64,000 nt of DNA from Sulfitobacter alexandrii (GTDB lineage Bacteria; Pseudomonadota; Alphaproteobacteria; Rhodobacterales; Rhodobacteraceae): contig NZ_CP018076.1 in the NCBI RefSeq assembly GCF_001886735.1, positions 806,001-870,000 of the forward strand, read 5' to 3'. Of this stretch, positions 39,324-49,582 are shown piece by piece (positions within the stretch are counted from its first letter, which is position 1; every line of letters starts with the position of its first letter). Position numbers and translations under genes: made by a program. A model generated the notes under the pieces. It made no database searches. It had not been told where the DNA came from and saw only the letters and a list, made by a program, of their open reading frames with translations.

Positions 39324-40448
39324 TCAGCCGTGTTTCTGCACGATGACCGACCCCACCGAATAGCCCGCCCCGAAAGAGCAGATCAGCCCCAGGTCGCCAT
39401 CCACGAGATCGTCGGAGTATTTGCTGAAAGCGATGATCGACCCCGCGGAGGACGTATTGGCGTAGTCCTGCAGAATGTTGGGCTGCTCGCCCGGTGCGGG
39501 TTCGCGGCCCAGTACCTTGCGGCCGATGAAATCGTTCATGGATTTGTTGGCCTGATGCAGCCATATCCGTTTGAGCGCCTCGCTCGTGATGCCGTCTTCC
39601 GCCATGTGGTGCGCGATGTGATCCGAAACCAGCGGCAGGACTTCCTTGAACACCTTGCGGCCGTTCTGCATGAACTGCATGTCGCGCCGGTCAGCCAGCC
39701 CGTCGCGGCGCGAACGGCGCAGGAAACCGTTGTTGTTCCGAATGTTGTTCGAAAATTGCGTGGCGCAGCGGGTCGACCTGATCTCGAAATGGGGGCCTTG
39801 TGCAGCGTCTTCCCGTTCGATCAGCGTCGCGGTCGCCACGTCGCCAAAGATGAAATGACAGTCCCTGTCGCGCCATTCGAGGTGGGCCGAGCAGATCTCG
39901 GGGTTGACCACGAGCGCCGAGCGGATCGAGCCGGAGCGCACCATGTCTGAGGCGGCCTGAATCCCGAAGGTTGCCGAGGAACAGGCGACGTTCATGTCGA
40001 AGGCGAAGCCGCCGATGCCCAGCAGGTCCTGGATCTCGATCGCAACCGCGGGATAGGCGCGTTCGAGGTTCGACGCGGCACAGATCACGGCGTCCACGTC
40101 CGCTGCCGTCTTTCCCGCCTTGTCCAGCGCCTTGCGCGCCGCGTCGATGGCCATTTCCGCCATCAACGACGGTTCGTCGTCGCTGCGCTGGCGCAGCAGC
40201 GGATGCATCACCCTCGGGTCCAGAATGCCGGATTTGTCGATCACGTAACGCTGTTCGATCCCCGAAGCCTTCACGATGAACTCTTCCGAGGAATAGGTCT
40301 TGGGTTCCAGCTGTCCCGCCTCGATCGCCGCCGCGTTCTCGGCGTTGTAAAGATCGACGTAGGCGTTGAAGGAAGCCACCAGTTCCGCGTTGGTGATGGT
40401 CTGTTCCGGTGTGAACAGGCCGGTGCCGGTGATGACGGGTGTGTACAT
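39324..40448 (-). CDS. 3-oxoacyl-ACP synthase III family protein
   Basis: The 374-residue thiolase-fold enzyme has the KAS III triad: Cys156 in DMNVACSSATFGIQAA, His298 in IWLHQANKSM, and Asn331 in DYANTSSAGSI. It is about 55 residues longer than typical FabH. The extra length lies mainly in the N-terminal region (residues 30-60) and in an Arg/Asn-rich insert near 235-260. That suggests an alternative initiation or acyl-condensing enzyme, not the housekeeping FabH, which usually sits with plsX. It stands alone between tdk and a lipoprotein gene. Confidence 0.85.
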   Translation of the reverse strand: MYTPVITGTGLFTPEQTITNAELVASFNAYVDLYNAENAAAIEAGQLEPKTYSSEEFIVKASGIEQRYVIDKSGILDPRVMHPLLRQRSDDEPSLMAEMAIDAARKALDKAGKTAADVDAVICAASNLERAYPAVAIEIQDLLGIGGFAFDMNVACSSATFGIQAASDMVRSGSIRSALVVNPEICSAHLEWRDRDCHFIFGDVATATLIEREDAAQGPHFEIRSTRCATQFSNNIRNNNGFLRRSRRDGLADRRDMQFMQNGRKVFKEVLPLVSDHIAHHMAEDGITSEALKRIWLHQANKSMNDFIGRKVLGREPAPGEQPNILQDYANTSSAGSIIAFSKYSDDLVDGDLGLICSFGAGYSVGSVIVQKHG

Positions 40449-40577
40449 TGGGATCCCTCGTGACTTTCGTCATGCTAGCCGCTGGCTCGCCGGGTGGGCA
40501 AGGGGCAGGGCAGGCAGACGATCAGCGTTCCTTTAGACACTAGGCTGTAGCAGGTCGCTGGCAAGGAGGGGAGAGGC

Positions 40578-40622
40578 ATGATCCCTATGTCTGTCGGCGC
40601 CCGGAGCAGCGGGCTGACCTAA
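40578..40622 (+). CDS. Possible 14-residue open frame with strong ribosome binding site
   Basis: ATGATCCCTATG begins a 14-codon frame ending at TAA 40620-40622. AAGGAGGGGAG lies a few bases upstream, the best Shine-Dalgarno match in this part of the window. No promoter is certain, and it faces a convergent lipoprotein gene. It may be a leader peptide, a translated microprotein, or chance. Confidence 0.25.
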   Translation: MIPMSVGARSSGLT

Positions 40623-40653
40623 CCCGCGGAGACTGGCATGCAGCCGCCGGTCG

Positions 40654-40941
40654 CTACCGCCGCGGGACCGAATAGAGGACGAAGCCATCGCGCCGCGCGA
40701 CTTCCTCGGCGCCCGTGTCCAGGACGAACACGCCGAGGTTCTCCAGGTCCGCCGGGCAGCCGACCAGATCGGCAGAGTCGTCGAGGAACGGATTGGTAAA
40801 GGCGTCCTCGCCGACGCGGCGGCAGGCGTCGCCATCGAACCGGTAGCCGTTGCCGAAGAAGGGCAGATCCGTGCCTGCGGGGCCGACAGCCGTCTCGCAG
40901 GCTGAAATCAGCAGAACGGCGGGAAGGATGGCGCGGATCAT
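40654..40941 (-). CDS. Small putative lipoprotein
   Basis: This 95-residue protein has a lipoprotein signal, MIRAILPAVLLISAC, with lipobox LISAC (Cys15). The mature 81 residues contain two cysteines (ACRRVG and VGCPADL) that may form a disulfide, and the sequence GYRFDGDACRRVGEDAFTNP. AAAGGAG lies eight bases before the ATG. I do not recognise the family. It lies between the KAS III gene and carB, on the same strand as both but with gaps of about 200 and 100 bases. Confidence 0.78.
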   Translation of the reverse strand: MIRAILPAVLLISACETAVGPAGTDLPFFGNGYRFDGDACRRVGEDAFTNPFLDDSADLVGCPADLENLGVFVLDTGAEEVARRDGFVLYSVPRR

Positions 40942-41039
40942 GGGGCGGCTCCTTTAGGGGTAATGCGACGATACCACGCCGCGACAGACGCCGGTAGACC
41001 CATGTGGGTGCCGCGCCCGCCTGAGGGCGCGGCAGTACC

Positions 41040-44000
41040 TCAACCCTGAAGCGCCTTGACGCCGATCTCGTCCTCGGCCTGCGCCTTGATCGCCAAGGCG
41101 GCCGCATAGGCGCCGGCTGCGGTGGTGAAATAGGGTATCTTGTCGAACAGCGCGATGGACCGGATGCTCTTGCTGTCCTCCACCGCCTGCGCGCCTTCGG
41201 TCGTGTTCAGTACGAGGTGTATCGCGCCGTCCTTCATCATGTCGGTGATGTTCGGCCGGCCTTCGTAGACCTTGTTGACCACATCGCAGGCATGTCCGTT
41301 TTCCCGCAGCCAGTCGGCGGTGCCACGGGTCGCGACGATGGTGAAGCCCTGTTCCAGCAGGATACGCGCCGCCGACAGCATGTCCGCCGACTTGTCTGCA
41401 TCCTTGATCGAGATGAAGGCGCATCCCTCGCGCGGCATCACGTTGCCGGCGCCCATCTGGGCCTTGAGAAAGGCCCGCGGGAAATCGCGATCCCAGCCCA
41501 TGACCTCGCCGGTGGAGCGCATTTCCGGCCCCAGCAGGGTATCGACACCGGGGAAGCGGGCAAAGGGCAACACCGCTTCCTTGACCGAGAACCACGGCAT
41601 GTCCGGGTCCGCCAGTGTCAGCGGATCGCCCAGCGGGAGCACGTCTGCATAGGCGGCCTGCTCGGGGTAGGGTGCTCGCTTGGGGAACGCCGAAAGGGGC
41701 TCGCCCGCCATGATGCGCGCGGCGATGGAGGCGATGGCCGAATCTGTCGCCTTGGCCACGAAGGGCACGGTGCGCGAGGCGCGGGGGTTCACCTCGATCA
41801 GGTAGACCTCACCGTCCTTGACCGCGAACTGGATGTTCATCAGACCGACCACGTTCAGGGCCAGGGCGAGCGCATGTGTCTGGCGGGTCACTTCCTCGAT
41901 GATCGCCCGGTCGAGCGAGTAGGGCGGCAGCGAACAGGCGCTGTCGCCGGAGTGCACACCCGCTTCCTCGATGTGCTGCATGATCCCCGCCACGTGCACG
42001 TCGGTGCCATCGCACAGCGCATCGACGTCGAGTTCGACCGCGCCGGCGAGATAGCTGTCCAGCAGAACCGGGCTTTTGCCCGAAACCACGACGGCGTCGC
42101 GGATGTAACGCTCCAGCCCGGCACGGTCGCGGACGATCTCCATCGCGCGGCCACCCAGGACATATGAAGGCCGGATCACAAGCGGAAAGCCGATGTCCTC
42201 CGCGATTTCCATCGCCTCGGCGTCGGAATGGGCGATGCCGTTGCGGGGTTGCCTGAGGCCCAGCGTCTGCACCAGCTTCTGGAAGCGCTCGCGATCCTCC
42301 GCGAGGTCGATCATGTCGGGGGTCGTGCCCAGGATCGGTATCCCGGCATCGTGAAGGGCATTGGCCAGTTTCAGCGGGGTCTGGCCCCCGAACTGCACGA
42401 TGACGCCATGCAGGGTGCCGTTGTCCTGCTCGACCCTCAGGATTTCCATGACGTGCTCGAAGGTCAACGGCTCGAAATACAACCGGTCGGAGGTGTCGTA
42501 ATCGGTCGAAACGGTTTCCGGGTTGCAGTTGACCATGATGGTCTCATACCCCGCGTCGGTCAGCGCGTAGCAGGCATGGCAGCAGCAATAGTCGAATTCG
42601 ATCCCCTGTCCGATGCGGTTCGGCCCGCCGCCAAGGATCACGACCTTCTTGCGGTCCGTCGGCCGGGCCTCGCATTCCACGTCGCCCATCATCGGCGCCT
42701 CGTAGGTGGAATACATGTAGGGGGTCTGCGCTTCGAACTCGGCGGCGCATGTGTCGATGCGCTTGAAGACGGCCCGAACGCCCGCGTCGAGACGCGCCGC
42801 GCGCACCTCCTCTTCCGACCGCCCGCACAAAGTGGCCAGCCGGGCGTCCGTGAAACCCATCATCTTGAGCCGCCGCAGCCCGTATTCGTCCAGCGGCAGA
42901 CCTTCTTGGCGCACCTGCTCCTCCGCGTCCACGATCTCGCGGATGCGGTCCAGGAACCAGGGATCGAACATGGTGATCCCGTGGATGTCATCATTGGACA
43001 TGCCGTGCCGCATGGCCTGGGCAATCGTGCGCAGGCGGTCCGGGGTCTGTTTGCTGATCGCCTTGATGATCGCGGCGCGCGCTTCCGGCGACAACGCCCC
43101 CTCACCCAACCCTCTCCCCCGCGGGGAGAGGGCTCGCGCGTCATCCGGCGCGGAACGCGGGTCGTCTGACGCCGCGCCCGGTTCGGGGCGCAGCTCCCTC
43201 TCCCCCTCGGGGGAGAGGGTTGGGGTGAGGGGGGGCAGGCCGGGAATATCGATCTCGTCGAAGCCGGTCAGGCCCGACTCCATGGAGGCCAGCGCCTTTT
43301 GCAGGCTCTCGTGGATGGTCCGGCCGATCGACATTGCCTCCCCCACGGACTTCATCGCGGTGGTCAGGTTGGGTTCCGAGCCGGGGAATTTCTCGAAGGC
43401 GAATTTCGGGATTTTCGTCACGACGTAGTCGATCGTCGGCTCGAAGCTTGCCGGGGTCACGCCGGTGATGTCATTGTCGAGTTCGTCGAGGGTGAAGCCG
43501 ACGGCCAGTTTCGCGGCGATCTTGGCGATGGGGAAACCCGTCGCCTTCGAGGCAAGTGCCGAGGACCGGCTGACGCGGGGGTTCATCTCGATCACCACCA
43601 TGCGGCCGTCTTCGGGGTTCACCGCCCACTGGACGTTGGAGCCGCCCGTTTCCACGCCGATCTCGCGCAGGACCGCGATCGAGTGGTTGCGCATGACCTG
43701 GTATTCCTTGTCGGTCAGCGTCAGCGCCGGGGCGACGGTGATCGAATCGCCCGTGTGCACGCCCATCGGGTCCACATTCTCGATCGAGCAGACGATGATC
43801 GCGTTGTCGGCGGTGTCGCGGACCACCTCCATTTCGTATTCCTTCCAGCCGAGCAGGGATTCGTCGATCAGGATCTGGCCCATGGGCGACGCATCCATGC
43901 CGGACCGGCAATAGAACTCGTAGTCCTCGCGGTTGTAGGCCACACCGCCTCCGGTGCCGCCCATGGTGAAGGCGGGGCGAATGATCGCGGGCAGGCCGAT

Positions 44001-44522
44001 GTCCTCGAGCGCCTCGAGGGCGAGCCGGACGCCGGCGGCGAGGTCCTTCTTGCCCCTCGCATCCTTCGGCGCGGTGCAGATGGTGGCGCGGGGGTTCTCG
44101 ATCCCCAGACGGTCCATCGCTTCGCGGAACAGCTTGCGGTCCTCCGCCATTTCGATGGCTTCGCGCTTGGCGCCGATCATCTCGACGCCGAATTTCTCCA
44201 GCACGCCCATTTCCTCGAGCGCGAGGGAGGTGTTCAGGCCGGTCTGTCCGCCCATCGTCGGCAGCAGCGCGTCGGGGCGTTCCTTTTCGATGATCTTGGC
44301 GACGATCTCGGGCGTGATCGGTTCGATGTAGGTCGCATCCGCCAGACCGGGGTCGGTCATGATCGTCGCCGGGTTGGAGTTGACCAGGATGACCCGGTAG
44401 CCTTCCTCCTTCAATGCCTTACACGCCTGGGCGCCCGAGTAGTCGAATTCGCAGGCTTGCCCGATGATGATGGGGCCTGCACCAATGATCATGATCGATT
44501 TGATGTCGGTGCGCTTTGGCAT
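41040..44522 (-). CDS. carB: Carbamoyl-phosphate synthase large subunit with in-frame insertion
   Basis: CarB makes carbamoyl phosphate from bicarbonate, ATP and ammonia for arginine and pyrimidines. The product has 1160 residues, about 45-90 more than usual. The two ATP-grasp halves are intact: [60 protein letters not shown], and the C-terminal MGS allosteric domain. Residues about 430-475 ([20 protein letters not shown], then [13 protein letters not shown]) encode a palindromic repeat placed in the oligomerisation domain. The start at ATG 44522 (MPKRTDIKS) matches relatives; the upstream extension is not supported. carA is not in the window. Confidence 0.97.
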   Translation of the reverse strand: MPKRTDIKSIMIIGAGPIIIGQACEFDYSGAQACKALKEEGYRVILVNSNPATIMTDPGLADATYIEPITPEIVAKIIEKERPDALLPTMGGQTGLNTSLALEEMGVLEKFGVEMIGAKREAIEMAEDRKLFREAMDRLGIENPRATICTAPKDARGKKDLAAGVRLALEALEDIGLPAIIRPAFTMGGTGGGVAYNREDYEFYCRSGMDASPMGQILIDESLLGWKEYEMEVVRDTADNAIIVCSIENVDPMGVHTGDSITVAPALTLTDKEYQVMRNHSIAVLREIGVETGGSNVQWAVNPEDGRMVVIEMNPRVSRSSALASKATGFPIAKIAAKLAVGFTLDELDNDITGVTPASFEPTIDYVVTKIPKFAFEKFPGSEPNLTTAMKSVGEAMSIGRTIHESLQKALASMESGLTGFDEIDIPGLPPLTPTLSPEGERELRPEPGAASDDPRSAPDDARALSPRGRGLGEGALSPEARAAIIKAISKQTPDRLRTIAQAMRHGMSNDDIHGITMFDPWFLDRIREIVDAEEQVRQEGLPLDEYGLRRLKMMGFTDARLATLCGRSEEEVRAARLDAGVRAVFKRIDTCAAEFEAQTPYMYSTYEAPMMGDVECEARPTDRKKVVILGGGPNRIGQGIEFDYCCCHACYALTDAGYETIMVNCNPETVSTDYDTSDRLYFEPLTFEHVMEILRVEQDNGTLHGVIVQFGGQTPLKLANALHDAGIPILGTTPDMIDLAEDRERFQKLVQTLGLRQPRNGIAHSDAEAMEIAEDIGFPLVIRPSYVLGGRAMEIVRDRAGLERYIRDAVVVSGKSPVLLDSYLAGAVELDVDALCDGTDVHVAGIMQHIEEAGVHSGDSACSLPPYSLDRAIIEEVTRQTHALALALNVVGLMNIQFAVKDGEVYLIEVNPRASRTVPFVAKATDSAIASIAARIMAGEPLSAFPKRAPYPEQAAYADVLPLGDPLTLADPDMPWFSVKEAVLPFARFPGVDTLLGPEMRSTGEVMGWDRDFPRAFLKAQMGAGNVMPREGCAFISIKDADKSADMLSAARILLEQGFTIVATRGTADWLRENGHACDVVNKVYEGRPNITDMMKDGAIHLVLNTTEGAQAVEDSKSIRSIALFDKIPYFTTAAGAYAAALAIKAQAEDEIGVKALQG
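43097..43234. repeat. Palindromic repeat element inside carB
   Basis: The left end CCCTCACCCAACCCTCTCCC (from 43099) is the near-complement of the right end GGGAGAGGGTTGGGGTGAGGG (43211-43231). Each end also contains a small hairpin: CCCTCTCCCC-CGC-GGGGAGAGGG (about 43110-43132) and CCCTCTCCCC-CTCG-GGGGAGAGGG (43196-43219). The length, about 138 bases, is a multiple of three, so the carB frame is kept. This sequence resembles dispersed intergenic palindromes of many Proteobacteria. Confidence 0.85.
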
Positions 44523-44658
44523 GGTCAGCCCCCTGATGTGCAAATTGTCTGCGTTATAGGCATGGCGCGGTCGGGTGCAAGACCGGATTGGCGGCAACCC
44601 GAAACAGGCCGGCGCGAAAGGGCGTGCCGGGCAGGGCCAGCCGGGGACTGCCGGGAGG

Positions 44659-45870
44659 TCAGCCCGCGTGCGGAGTCCGGTAGAGGTAGTCGCGCGTCAG
44701 CGGCACCGCGTCCCGCCGGTGCGCCAGCTGGATCTGGTAGACCCCCTGCATCTGGTGTTCGAAGGCCGCGATGCAGATGGCGAAGTAGTAGCGGAACATG
44801 GTGACGAACCGGTCGTCGTACATTCTGCGGACGGTGTCGATATTGTCCTCGAATCGCTGGCGCCAGTGGCGCAGGGTATAGGCATAGTGCAGCCGCAGAA
44901 ATTCGATGTCGGTCTGCCAGAGCCCGCTCTGTTCCATCGGGACGGCAAGTTCGGAAAGAGAGGGCACGTAGCCGCCGGGAAAGATGTACTTGTTGAGCCA
45001 TGAGCTATGCGGCATCGGCGGCGCGCTGCGGCCGATGCTGTGGATCAGCGCGATGCCGTCCGGTTTCAGCAGGTCGGCGACCTTGGCAAAGTAAGTGCCG
45101 TAGTTGGGGACGCCGACGTGTTCCAGCATGCCGACACTGACGATCCGGTCGAAGGAATCGGTCACCTTGCGGTAATCCTGCAGGCAGAATGTTACCCGGT
45201 CCTCCAGCCCTGCCTCCCTCGCACGGGCCTGCGCGGTCGCCAGCTGGTTCCGCGACAGCGTCACCCCGGTGACGTGGACATCGAAGTCCTGTGCGAGGGT
45301 GAGCGCCATGCCCCCCCAGCCGCAGCCGATGTCCAGCACCCGCTGGCCGGGTGAAAGGCAGAGCTTTCGGGCGATGTGGGTCTTCTTGGCCATCTGAGCG
45401 TCCTCGAGGGACATGTCCGGATCGGTGAAATAGGCGCAGGAATACTGCATGTCGTCATCAAGGAAGAGACGGTAAAGATCGTCCGAGATGTCGTAGTGAT
45501 GCGCGACGTTCGCGCGGGCGCGTTCCGGTGTGTTGCGCTGAATGAACCGCCGGGCGTGAAAGCGGAAATTGTTGGCGGTCCGGATCCAGCCGGGCTGGTC
45601 TCCGGCGGCGCGGTTCTGGAGGATGATACGGAGAAACGCGTCGAGGTCCGTGTCGATGAGGGCGATGGTGCCGTTCATCAGGCCCTCCCCGAGGGCGAGA
45701 TCGGGATTCAGGCACAGCCGACGCAGGGTTTCGTTCTCGCGGATGGCGACCTGGGCCAGGTCGCCCCGATCGGGACCATATGTTTCTGTCGTGCCGTCGG
45801 GAAATTCGGTTCTCAGTCTGTCGCGCACCATCATGGCGCGCATCATGCGATCAAATAGGGTCTTCCACAT
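44659..45870 (-). CDS. cfa: Cyclopropane-fatty-acyl-phospholipid synthase
   Basis: This SAM-dependent enzyme adds a methylene bridge to unsaturated acyl chains of membrane lipids. The 403-residue product has the N-terminal lipid-binding part ([20 protein letters not shown]), [23 protein letters not shown] motif [31 protein letters not shown], and the C-terminal [20 protein letters not shown]. All are typical of the Cfa/Mma family. It is a single gene 136 bases downstream of the carB start region on the same strand. Confidence 0.95.
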   Translation of the reverse strand: MWKTLFDRMMRAMMVRDRLRTEFPDGTTETYGPDRGDLAQVAIRENETLRRLCLNPDLALGEGLMNGTIALIDTDLDAFLRIILQNRAAGDQPGWIRTANNFRFHARRFIQRNTPERARANVAHHYDISDDLYRLFLDDDMQYSCAYFTDPDMSLEDAQMAKKTHIARKLCLSPGQRVLDIGCGWGGMALTLAQDFDVHVTGVTLSRNQLATAQARAREAGLEDRVTFCLQDYRKVTDSFDRIVSVGMLEHVGVPNYGTYFAKVADLLKPDGIALIHSIGRSAPPMPHSSWLNKYIFPGGYVPSLSELAVPMEQSGLWQTDIEFLRLHYAYTLRHWRQRFEDNIDTVRRMYDDRFVTMFRYYFAICIAAFEHQMQGVYQIQLAHRRDAVPLTRDYLYRTPHAG

Positions 45871-45949
45871 GACCTTTCCTCATGCTCCTCCGCCTAGAAT
45901 GTTAACCGTTTTCCCCGAAAGGCAAGGGGGTCGGCGGTTGCCGGCGGTC

Positions 45950-46714
45950 TCAGGCGTCGAGAAAGGCACGCAAGGCGGCTTCGAAATGGCGGGGTTGTTC
46001 CGCGTGCAGCCAGTGCCCCGCGCCGGGCAGTTTCGCAAAGCGCGCGGCGGGGAAGAGCGCCGTGATCCCGTCGCGGTCCTCGCGCCTGACGTAATCGGAC
46101 GCACCGCCCGAGAGGAAAAGGGTGGGCCCCTCGAACACACCTTCAAGGTCGTCCGGCCAGCCGACGATCTTGGGCATCTCGGCCTCGAGCACGTCGAGGT
46201 TCAGCCGCCAGGCCCGGTTGGGTACGTCCAGCGACTGGGTAAAGAAACTTTGCAGCGCGGGCTCGACCCCCGCCTCGGCCAGCTGTGCTTCGGCCTCGGA
46301 CCGGCGGGTCAGGCCGGACAGATCGACCTGCCGCATCGCGTCGATGAGATGGGACTGGGTATGGTCATAGGCCACCGGCGCGATATCGGCGACGATCAGC
46401 GTGTTGACCAGCTCCGGCCGGGTCAGGGCCATCGCCATCGCCGCCTTGCCGCCCATGGAATGTCCGCAAAGGTCGATTGGCGCGCCAAGGGCCTCTGCCA
46501 GCTCCGCAAGGTCGGCGGCCATGTCGCGGTAGCTTTGCGTCGGCGCGCGGGGGCTGCTGCCGTGGTTGCGCATGTCCGGCGTCACGACATGGCGCGTGTC
46601 CGCCAGCCGCTTGGCGATCACGCCCCAGTTCCGGCCCGACCCGAACAGCCCGTGCGCGATCACCAGCGACGGCCGGCCTTCTTCGGGGGTCCCGTATTCG
46701 AGATAGTTCAGCAT
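45950..46714 (-). CDS. Alpha/beta fold hydrolase (YbfF-like esterase)
   Basis: The 254-residue protein has the alpha/beta hydrolase landmarks VIAHGLFGSGRNWGVIAKRL, TPDMRNHGSSPRAP, the nucleophile elbow LCGHSMGGKAAMAMAL, and the catalytic histidine in PGAGHWLHAEQPR. It is closest in pattern to the YbfF/ABHD11 esterases. I use ATG 46714; a TTG at 46720 is also in frame. No clear ribosome binding site is visible. It is divergent from the small membrane protein gene. Confidence 0.9.
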   Translation of the reverse strand: MLNYLEYGTPEEGRPSLVIAHGLFGSGRNWGVIAKRLADTRHVVTPDMRNHGSSPRAPTQSYRDMAADLAELAEALGAPIDLCGHSMGGKAAMAMALTRPELVNTLIVADIAPVAYDHTQSHLIDAMRQVDLSGLTRRSEAEAQLAEAGVEPALQSFFTQSLDVPNRAWRLNLDVLEAEMPKIVGWPDDLEGVFEGPTLFLSGGASDYVRREDRDGITALFPAARFAKLPGAGHWLHAEQPRHFEAALRAFLDA

Positions 46715-46768
46715 GCGCAAGGGTTAACGCCATTGCGCGGCGGGCACCAGTCGCTTTAGATGGGGTTC

Positions 46769-47143
46769 ATGCTGACCGAAAAGGAAATAACCGCCAGAAA
46801 CCGAAGCCTGCAACAGCTTCTGCATGAGAAGCTGGGCGTCAGGGGGCGTGATCTGGACCACGCGCTGCGGCGGGCGGGCCGATTGCTGCCGCGCCGGGTG
46901 CGCGGGCAGGGGGCACGGCTGGTCGCGGCGCAGAAGATAGCGGGCAACCCTCGGCTGGTGCGGCAGGTGGACGGTGGCACTTTCGGCCGCGACCACGCCG
47001 AGATGAGCGCGCATCTCGCCGCGATCGACGTGGCCGATCGCCGCAAGGGGCGTCTGCTCGGGATCGCGGCTGCGGTGGCGGCAAACCTGCTGATCGTGAC
47101 CACCGCCTTCGTGGTCTGGCTGTGGTGGCGCGGCTATGTCTGA
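46769..47143 (+). CDS. Small membrane protein of unknown function
   Basis: This 124-residue protein is polar and basic for 95 residues (MLTEKEITARNRSLQQLLHE, then RGRDLDHALRRAGRLLPRRV). It then has a single C-terminal transmembrane helix (LLGIAAAVAANLLIVTTAFVVW), so most of it faces the cytoplasm. GGGG lies five bases before ATG 46769, making this start better than the one at 46760. I do not recognise a family. It is 15 bases upstream of a VOC-family gene and probably co-transcribed. Confidence 0.78.
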   Translation: MLTEKEITARNRSLQQLLHEKLGVRGRDLDHALRRAGRLLPRRVRGQGARLVAAQKIAGNPRLVRQVDGGTFGRDHAEMSAHLAAIDVADRRKGRLLGIAAAVAANLLIVTTAFVVWLWWRGYV

Positions 47144-47158
47144 CCGGCGGACCCCCGC

Positions 47159-47509
47159 ATGACCGTCACCCGGATCGTGTGCAATTTCGCCAGTGCGGAT
47201 GTGCCCGGGCTGGCGGCTTTCTACAGCGACCTGCTGAACCTCAACATCCTGATGGACCAGGGCTGGATCATCACCCTGGGTTCGGGAGAGCTGGGCCCGG
47301 TGCAATTGAGCGTCGCCGCACAGGGTGGGGCCGGATCGCCCGTCCCCGATATTTCGGTCGAGGTCGAGAACGTCGACGAGGTCCATGACCGCGCCCGCGC
47401 CATGGGGGCCACGATCACCTATCCCCTGACCGAGGAAAGCTGGGGCGTGAGGCGATTCTTCGTGGCCGATCCGATGGGGCGCGAGATCAACATCCTGTCG
47501 CACGTCTAG
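47159..47509 (+). CDS. VOC (glyoxalase/bleomycin-resistance fold) family protein
   Basis: The 116-residue protein has the paired beta-alpha-beta-beta-beta pattern of the vicinal oxygen chelate superfamily: [20 protein letters not shown], then [20 protein letters not shown] and the strand [19 protein letters not shown]. In enzymes of this fold His/Glu residues at strand ends bind a metal; here the set looks incomplete, so it may be a binding protein. It overlaps the convergent cupin gene by four bases. Confidence 0.87.
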   Translation: MTVTRIVCNFASADVPGLAAFYSDLLNLNILMDQGWIITLGSGELGPVQLSVAAQGGAGSPVPDISVEVENVDEVHDRARAMGATITYPLTEESWGVRRFFVADPMGREINILSHV

Positions 47510-47901
47510 CCGGCGTATTGCGCGTCCGTCACCGGTTCCATCCAGTCGGCGGTGGTGCCGTCCTGCTCTTCCTGCAGGGCGATATGCGTCATGGCGCAAT
47601 CGGGGGCCGCCCCGTGCCAGTGTTTCTCGCCGGGGGCGAACCAGATCACGTCACCGGGGCGAATTTCGACGATGTCCTCGCCGTCCTTCTGGGCACGGCC
47701 CGCGCCCGCGGTGACGATCAGGGTCTGTCCCAGCGGATGCGTGTGCCAGTTTGTCCGGGCACCGGGCTCGAAGGTCACCGCGATGCCCCGCAGCCGAGCG
47801 GGCGCGGGGGCCTGGATCAGCGGGTCCATCCGGACCGTGCCGGTAAAATACGCGGGGTCGGGTGTGGTCGAGGGGCGCGAGCCTGCGCGGTGGATGATCA
47901 T
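47506..47901 (-). CDS. Cupin domain protein
   Basis: This 131-residue single-domain cupin has motif 1 [20 protein letters not shown] and motif 2 [20 protein letters not shown], so the metal-binding His and Gln residues are present. It resembles the small manganese cupins annotated as hydroxynitrile-lyase-like or carboxymuconolactone-linked proteins. The reaction is unknown. It converges with the VOC gene, sharing four bases at their stops. Confidence 0.88.
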   Translation of the reverse strand: MIIHRAGSRPSTTPDPAYFTGTVRMDPLIQAPAPARLRGIAVTFEPGARTNWHTHPLGQTLIVTAGAGRAQKDGEDIVEIRPGDVIWFAPGEKHWHGAAPDCAMTHIALQEEQDGTTADWMEPVTDAQYAG

Positions 47902-48067
47902 GGGGGCCTCCGTCGGAAAGGGATCGATGCCACACCCTAGATCGCATCGGACGGCAGGTCACCCGGGCATTCACCCGGGCGTCGCCGGTCTCCGTCTTCG
48001 CAGGCCCCCAGCTTCTTTATGCCAAAAATACTCGTCGAACCGCCAGACATCCGGGAGGGTCGGTGGG

Positions 48068-48097
48068 AAAGGGGCGGCACGGATCACGCGCCGCCCC
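48068..48097 (-). terminator. Terminator of glyA
   Basis: On the minus strand GGGGCGGC (48097-48090) pairs with GCCGCCCC (48078-48071), followed by TTT. It begins ten bases after the glyA stop. Confidence 0.75.
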
Positions 48098-48106
48098 CGA
48101 CCGTGA

Positions 48107-49384
48107 TCACAGCTGCGGATAGAGCGGGAACTTCGCGCAGAGCGCCTCCACCTCGGCTTTCACCTTGGCTTCGACCTCGGCGTTGCCGTCCTCGCCGTTT
48201 GCGGCAAGACCATCGACCACCTCGATGATCCAGTCGGCGATCTGGCGGAATTCGGCCTCGCCGAAGCCGCGGGTCGTTCCCGCGGGGGAGCCGAGGCGGA
48301 TGCCGCTGGTGATGGTCGGCTTCTCGGGATCGAAGGGCACGCCGTTCTTGTTGCAGGTGATGTGCGCGCGTCCCAGCGCCTTTTCGGTCGCGTTGCCCTT
48401 GACCCCTTTGGGCCGCAGGTCCACGAGCACGACGTGCGTGTCGGTGCCGTGGGTCACGGTGTCGAGACCGCCCTTGATGAGCTGGTCGGACAGCGCCTGT
48501 GCGTTGGCGATCACGGCCTTGATGTAGTCCTTGAACTCGGGGCGCAACGCTTCGCCGAAGGCGACGGCCTTGGCCGCGATCACGTGCATCAGCGGGCCGC
48601 CCTGGATGCCGGGGAAGATGGCGGAATTGAATTTCTTCGCCAGCGCCTCGTCGTTGGTCAGGATCATGCCGCCGCGGGGGCCGCGCAGGGTCTTGTGGGT
48701 GGTCGTCGTGGCCACATGGGCGTGCGGGAAGGGCGAGGGATGCTCTCCGGCGGCGACGAGGCCGGCGAAATGCGCCATGTCCACGTGCAGGTAGGCGCCG
48801 ACTGAATCGGCAATCTCGCGCATCCGGGCAAAGTCGATCTGGCGGGGAATGGCGGAGCCGCCGGCGATGATGAGCTTGGGCTGATGCTCGGTCGCCAGTT
48901 CCTGCACCTGGTCGTAATCCAGCAGGTTGTCCTGCTTGCGCACGCCGTATTGCACCGCGTTGAACCACTTGCCCGACTGGTTGGGGGCTGCGCCGTGGGT
49001 CAGGTGCCCGCCCGCGTCGAGGCTCATGCCGAGAATCGTGTCGCCCGGCTGCAGGAGGGCCGTGAAGACGCCTTGGTTGGCCTGGGAGCCCGAGTTCGGC
49101 TGCACGTTCGCGAAGCCGCAGTCGAACAGCTTGCAGGCCCGTTCGATCGCGAGGTTCTCCGCGACGTCGACCCATTCGCAGCCGCCGTAGTAGCGACGGC
49201 CCGGATAGCCTTCGGCGTACTTGTTGGTCATCACCGATCCCTGCGCCTCGAGCACCGCTGCGGATACGATGTTCTCGGACGCGATCAGTTCGATCTCGTT
49301 GCGCTGGCGACCCAGTTCCCCGGTGATGGAGACCAGCAGTTCGGGATCGGACTGTGCCAGCGAGGCGGTGAAGAAGTCTTTCAT
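48107..49384 (-). CDS. glyA: Serine hydroxymethyltransferase
   Basis: GlyA interconverts serine and glycine with tetrahydrofolate, supplying one-carbon units. It has 425 residues, the normal length. The PLP lysine is in [56 protein letters not shown] and [14 protein letters not shown] are also typical. I use ATG 49384 (MKDFFTAS), with AGGAGC just upstream. A 511-residue version starting at 49642 would add a non-homologous N-terminus. It is divergent from nadK. Confidence 0.97.
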   Translation of the reverse strand: MKDFFTASLAQSDPELLVSITGELGRQRNEIELIASENIVSAAVLEAQGSVMTNKYAEGYPGRRYYGGCEWVDVAENLAIERACKLFDCGFANVQPNSGSQANQGVFTALLQPGDTILGMSLDAGGHLTHGAAPNQSGKWFNAVQYGVRKQDNLLDYDQVQELATEHQPKLIIAGGSAIPRQIDFARMREIADSVGAYLHVDMAHFAGLVAAGEHPSPFPHAHVATTTTHKTLRGPRGGMILTNDEALAKKFNSAIFPGIQGGPLMHVIAAKAVAFGEALRPEFKDYIKAVIANAQALSDQLIKGGLDTVTHGTDTHVVLVDLRPKGVKGNATEKALGRAHITCNKNGVPFDPEKPTITSGIRLGSPAGTTRGFGEAEFRQIADWIIEVVDGLAANGEDGNAEVEAKVKAEVEALCAKFPLYPQL

Positions 49385-49549
49385 GCGGGGCTCCTGTGCG
49401 GCGGAAATTTCCGTCGTGTGGTACCGGAAAGGACGCGGGCCGGAAAGAGCGTAAAGCGACCCTTGGACCGATATGCGCGGCAGCACTGGCAGGCATCGGC
49501 AATCTGTGCTTGGTTCGGGGCAGAACGTGCAGCATCGGAAACTTTCGCC

Positions 49550-49582
49550 ATGATCTCCTTTCAACCCTGGCCGACCCCGTGA
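49550..49582 (+). CDS. Possible 10-residue leader peptide overlapping nadK start
   Basis: ATG 49550 opens the frame [10 protein letters not shown], which stops at TGA 49580-49582. That stop overlaps the GTG start of nadK in a GTGA arrangement, the same junction used by real coupled pairs elsewhere in the window. A weak GGAAA is upstream. nadK has no Shine-Dalgarno sequence, so coupling would explain its translation. Confidence 0.35.
   Translation: MISFQPWPTP

Noticed and set aside
43097..43234. CRISPR repeat or IS remnant in carB
   Set aside because: Only one palindromic unit is present, with no spacer array, transposase or target duplication visible.
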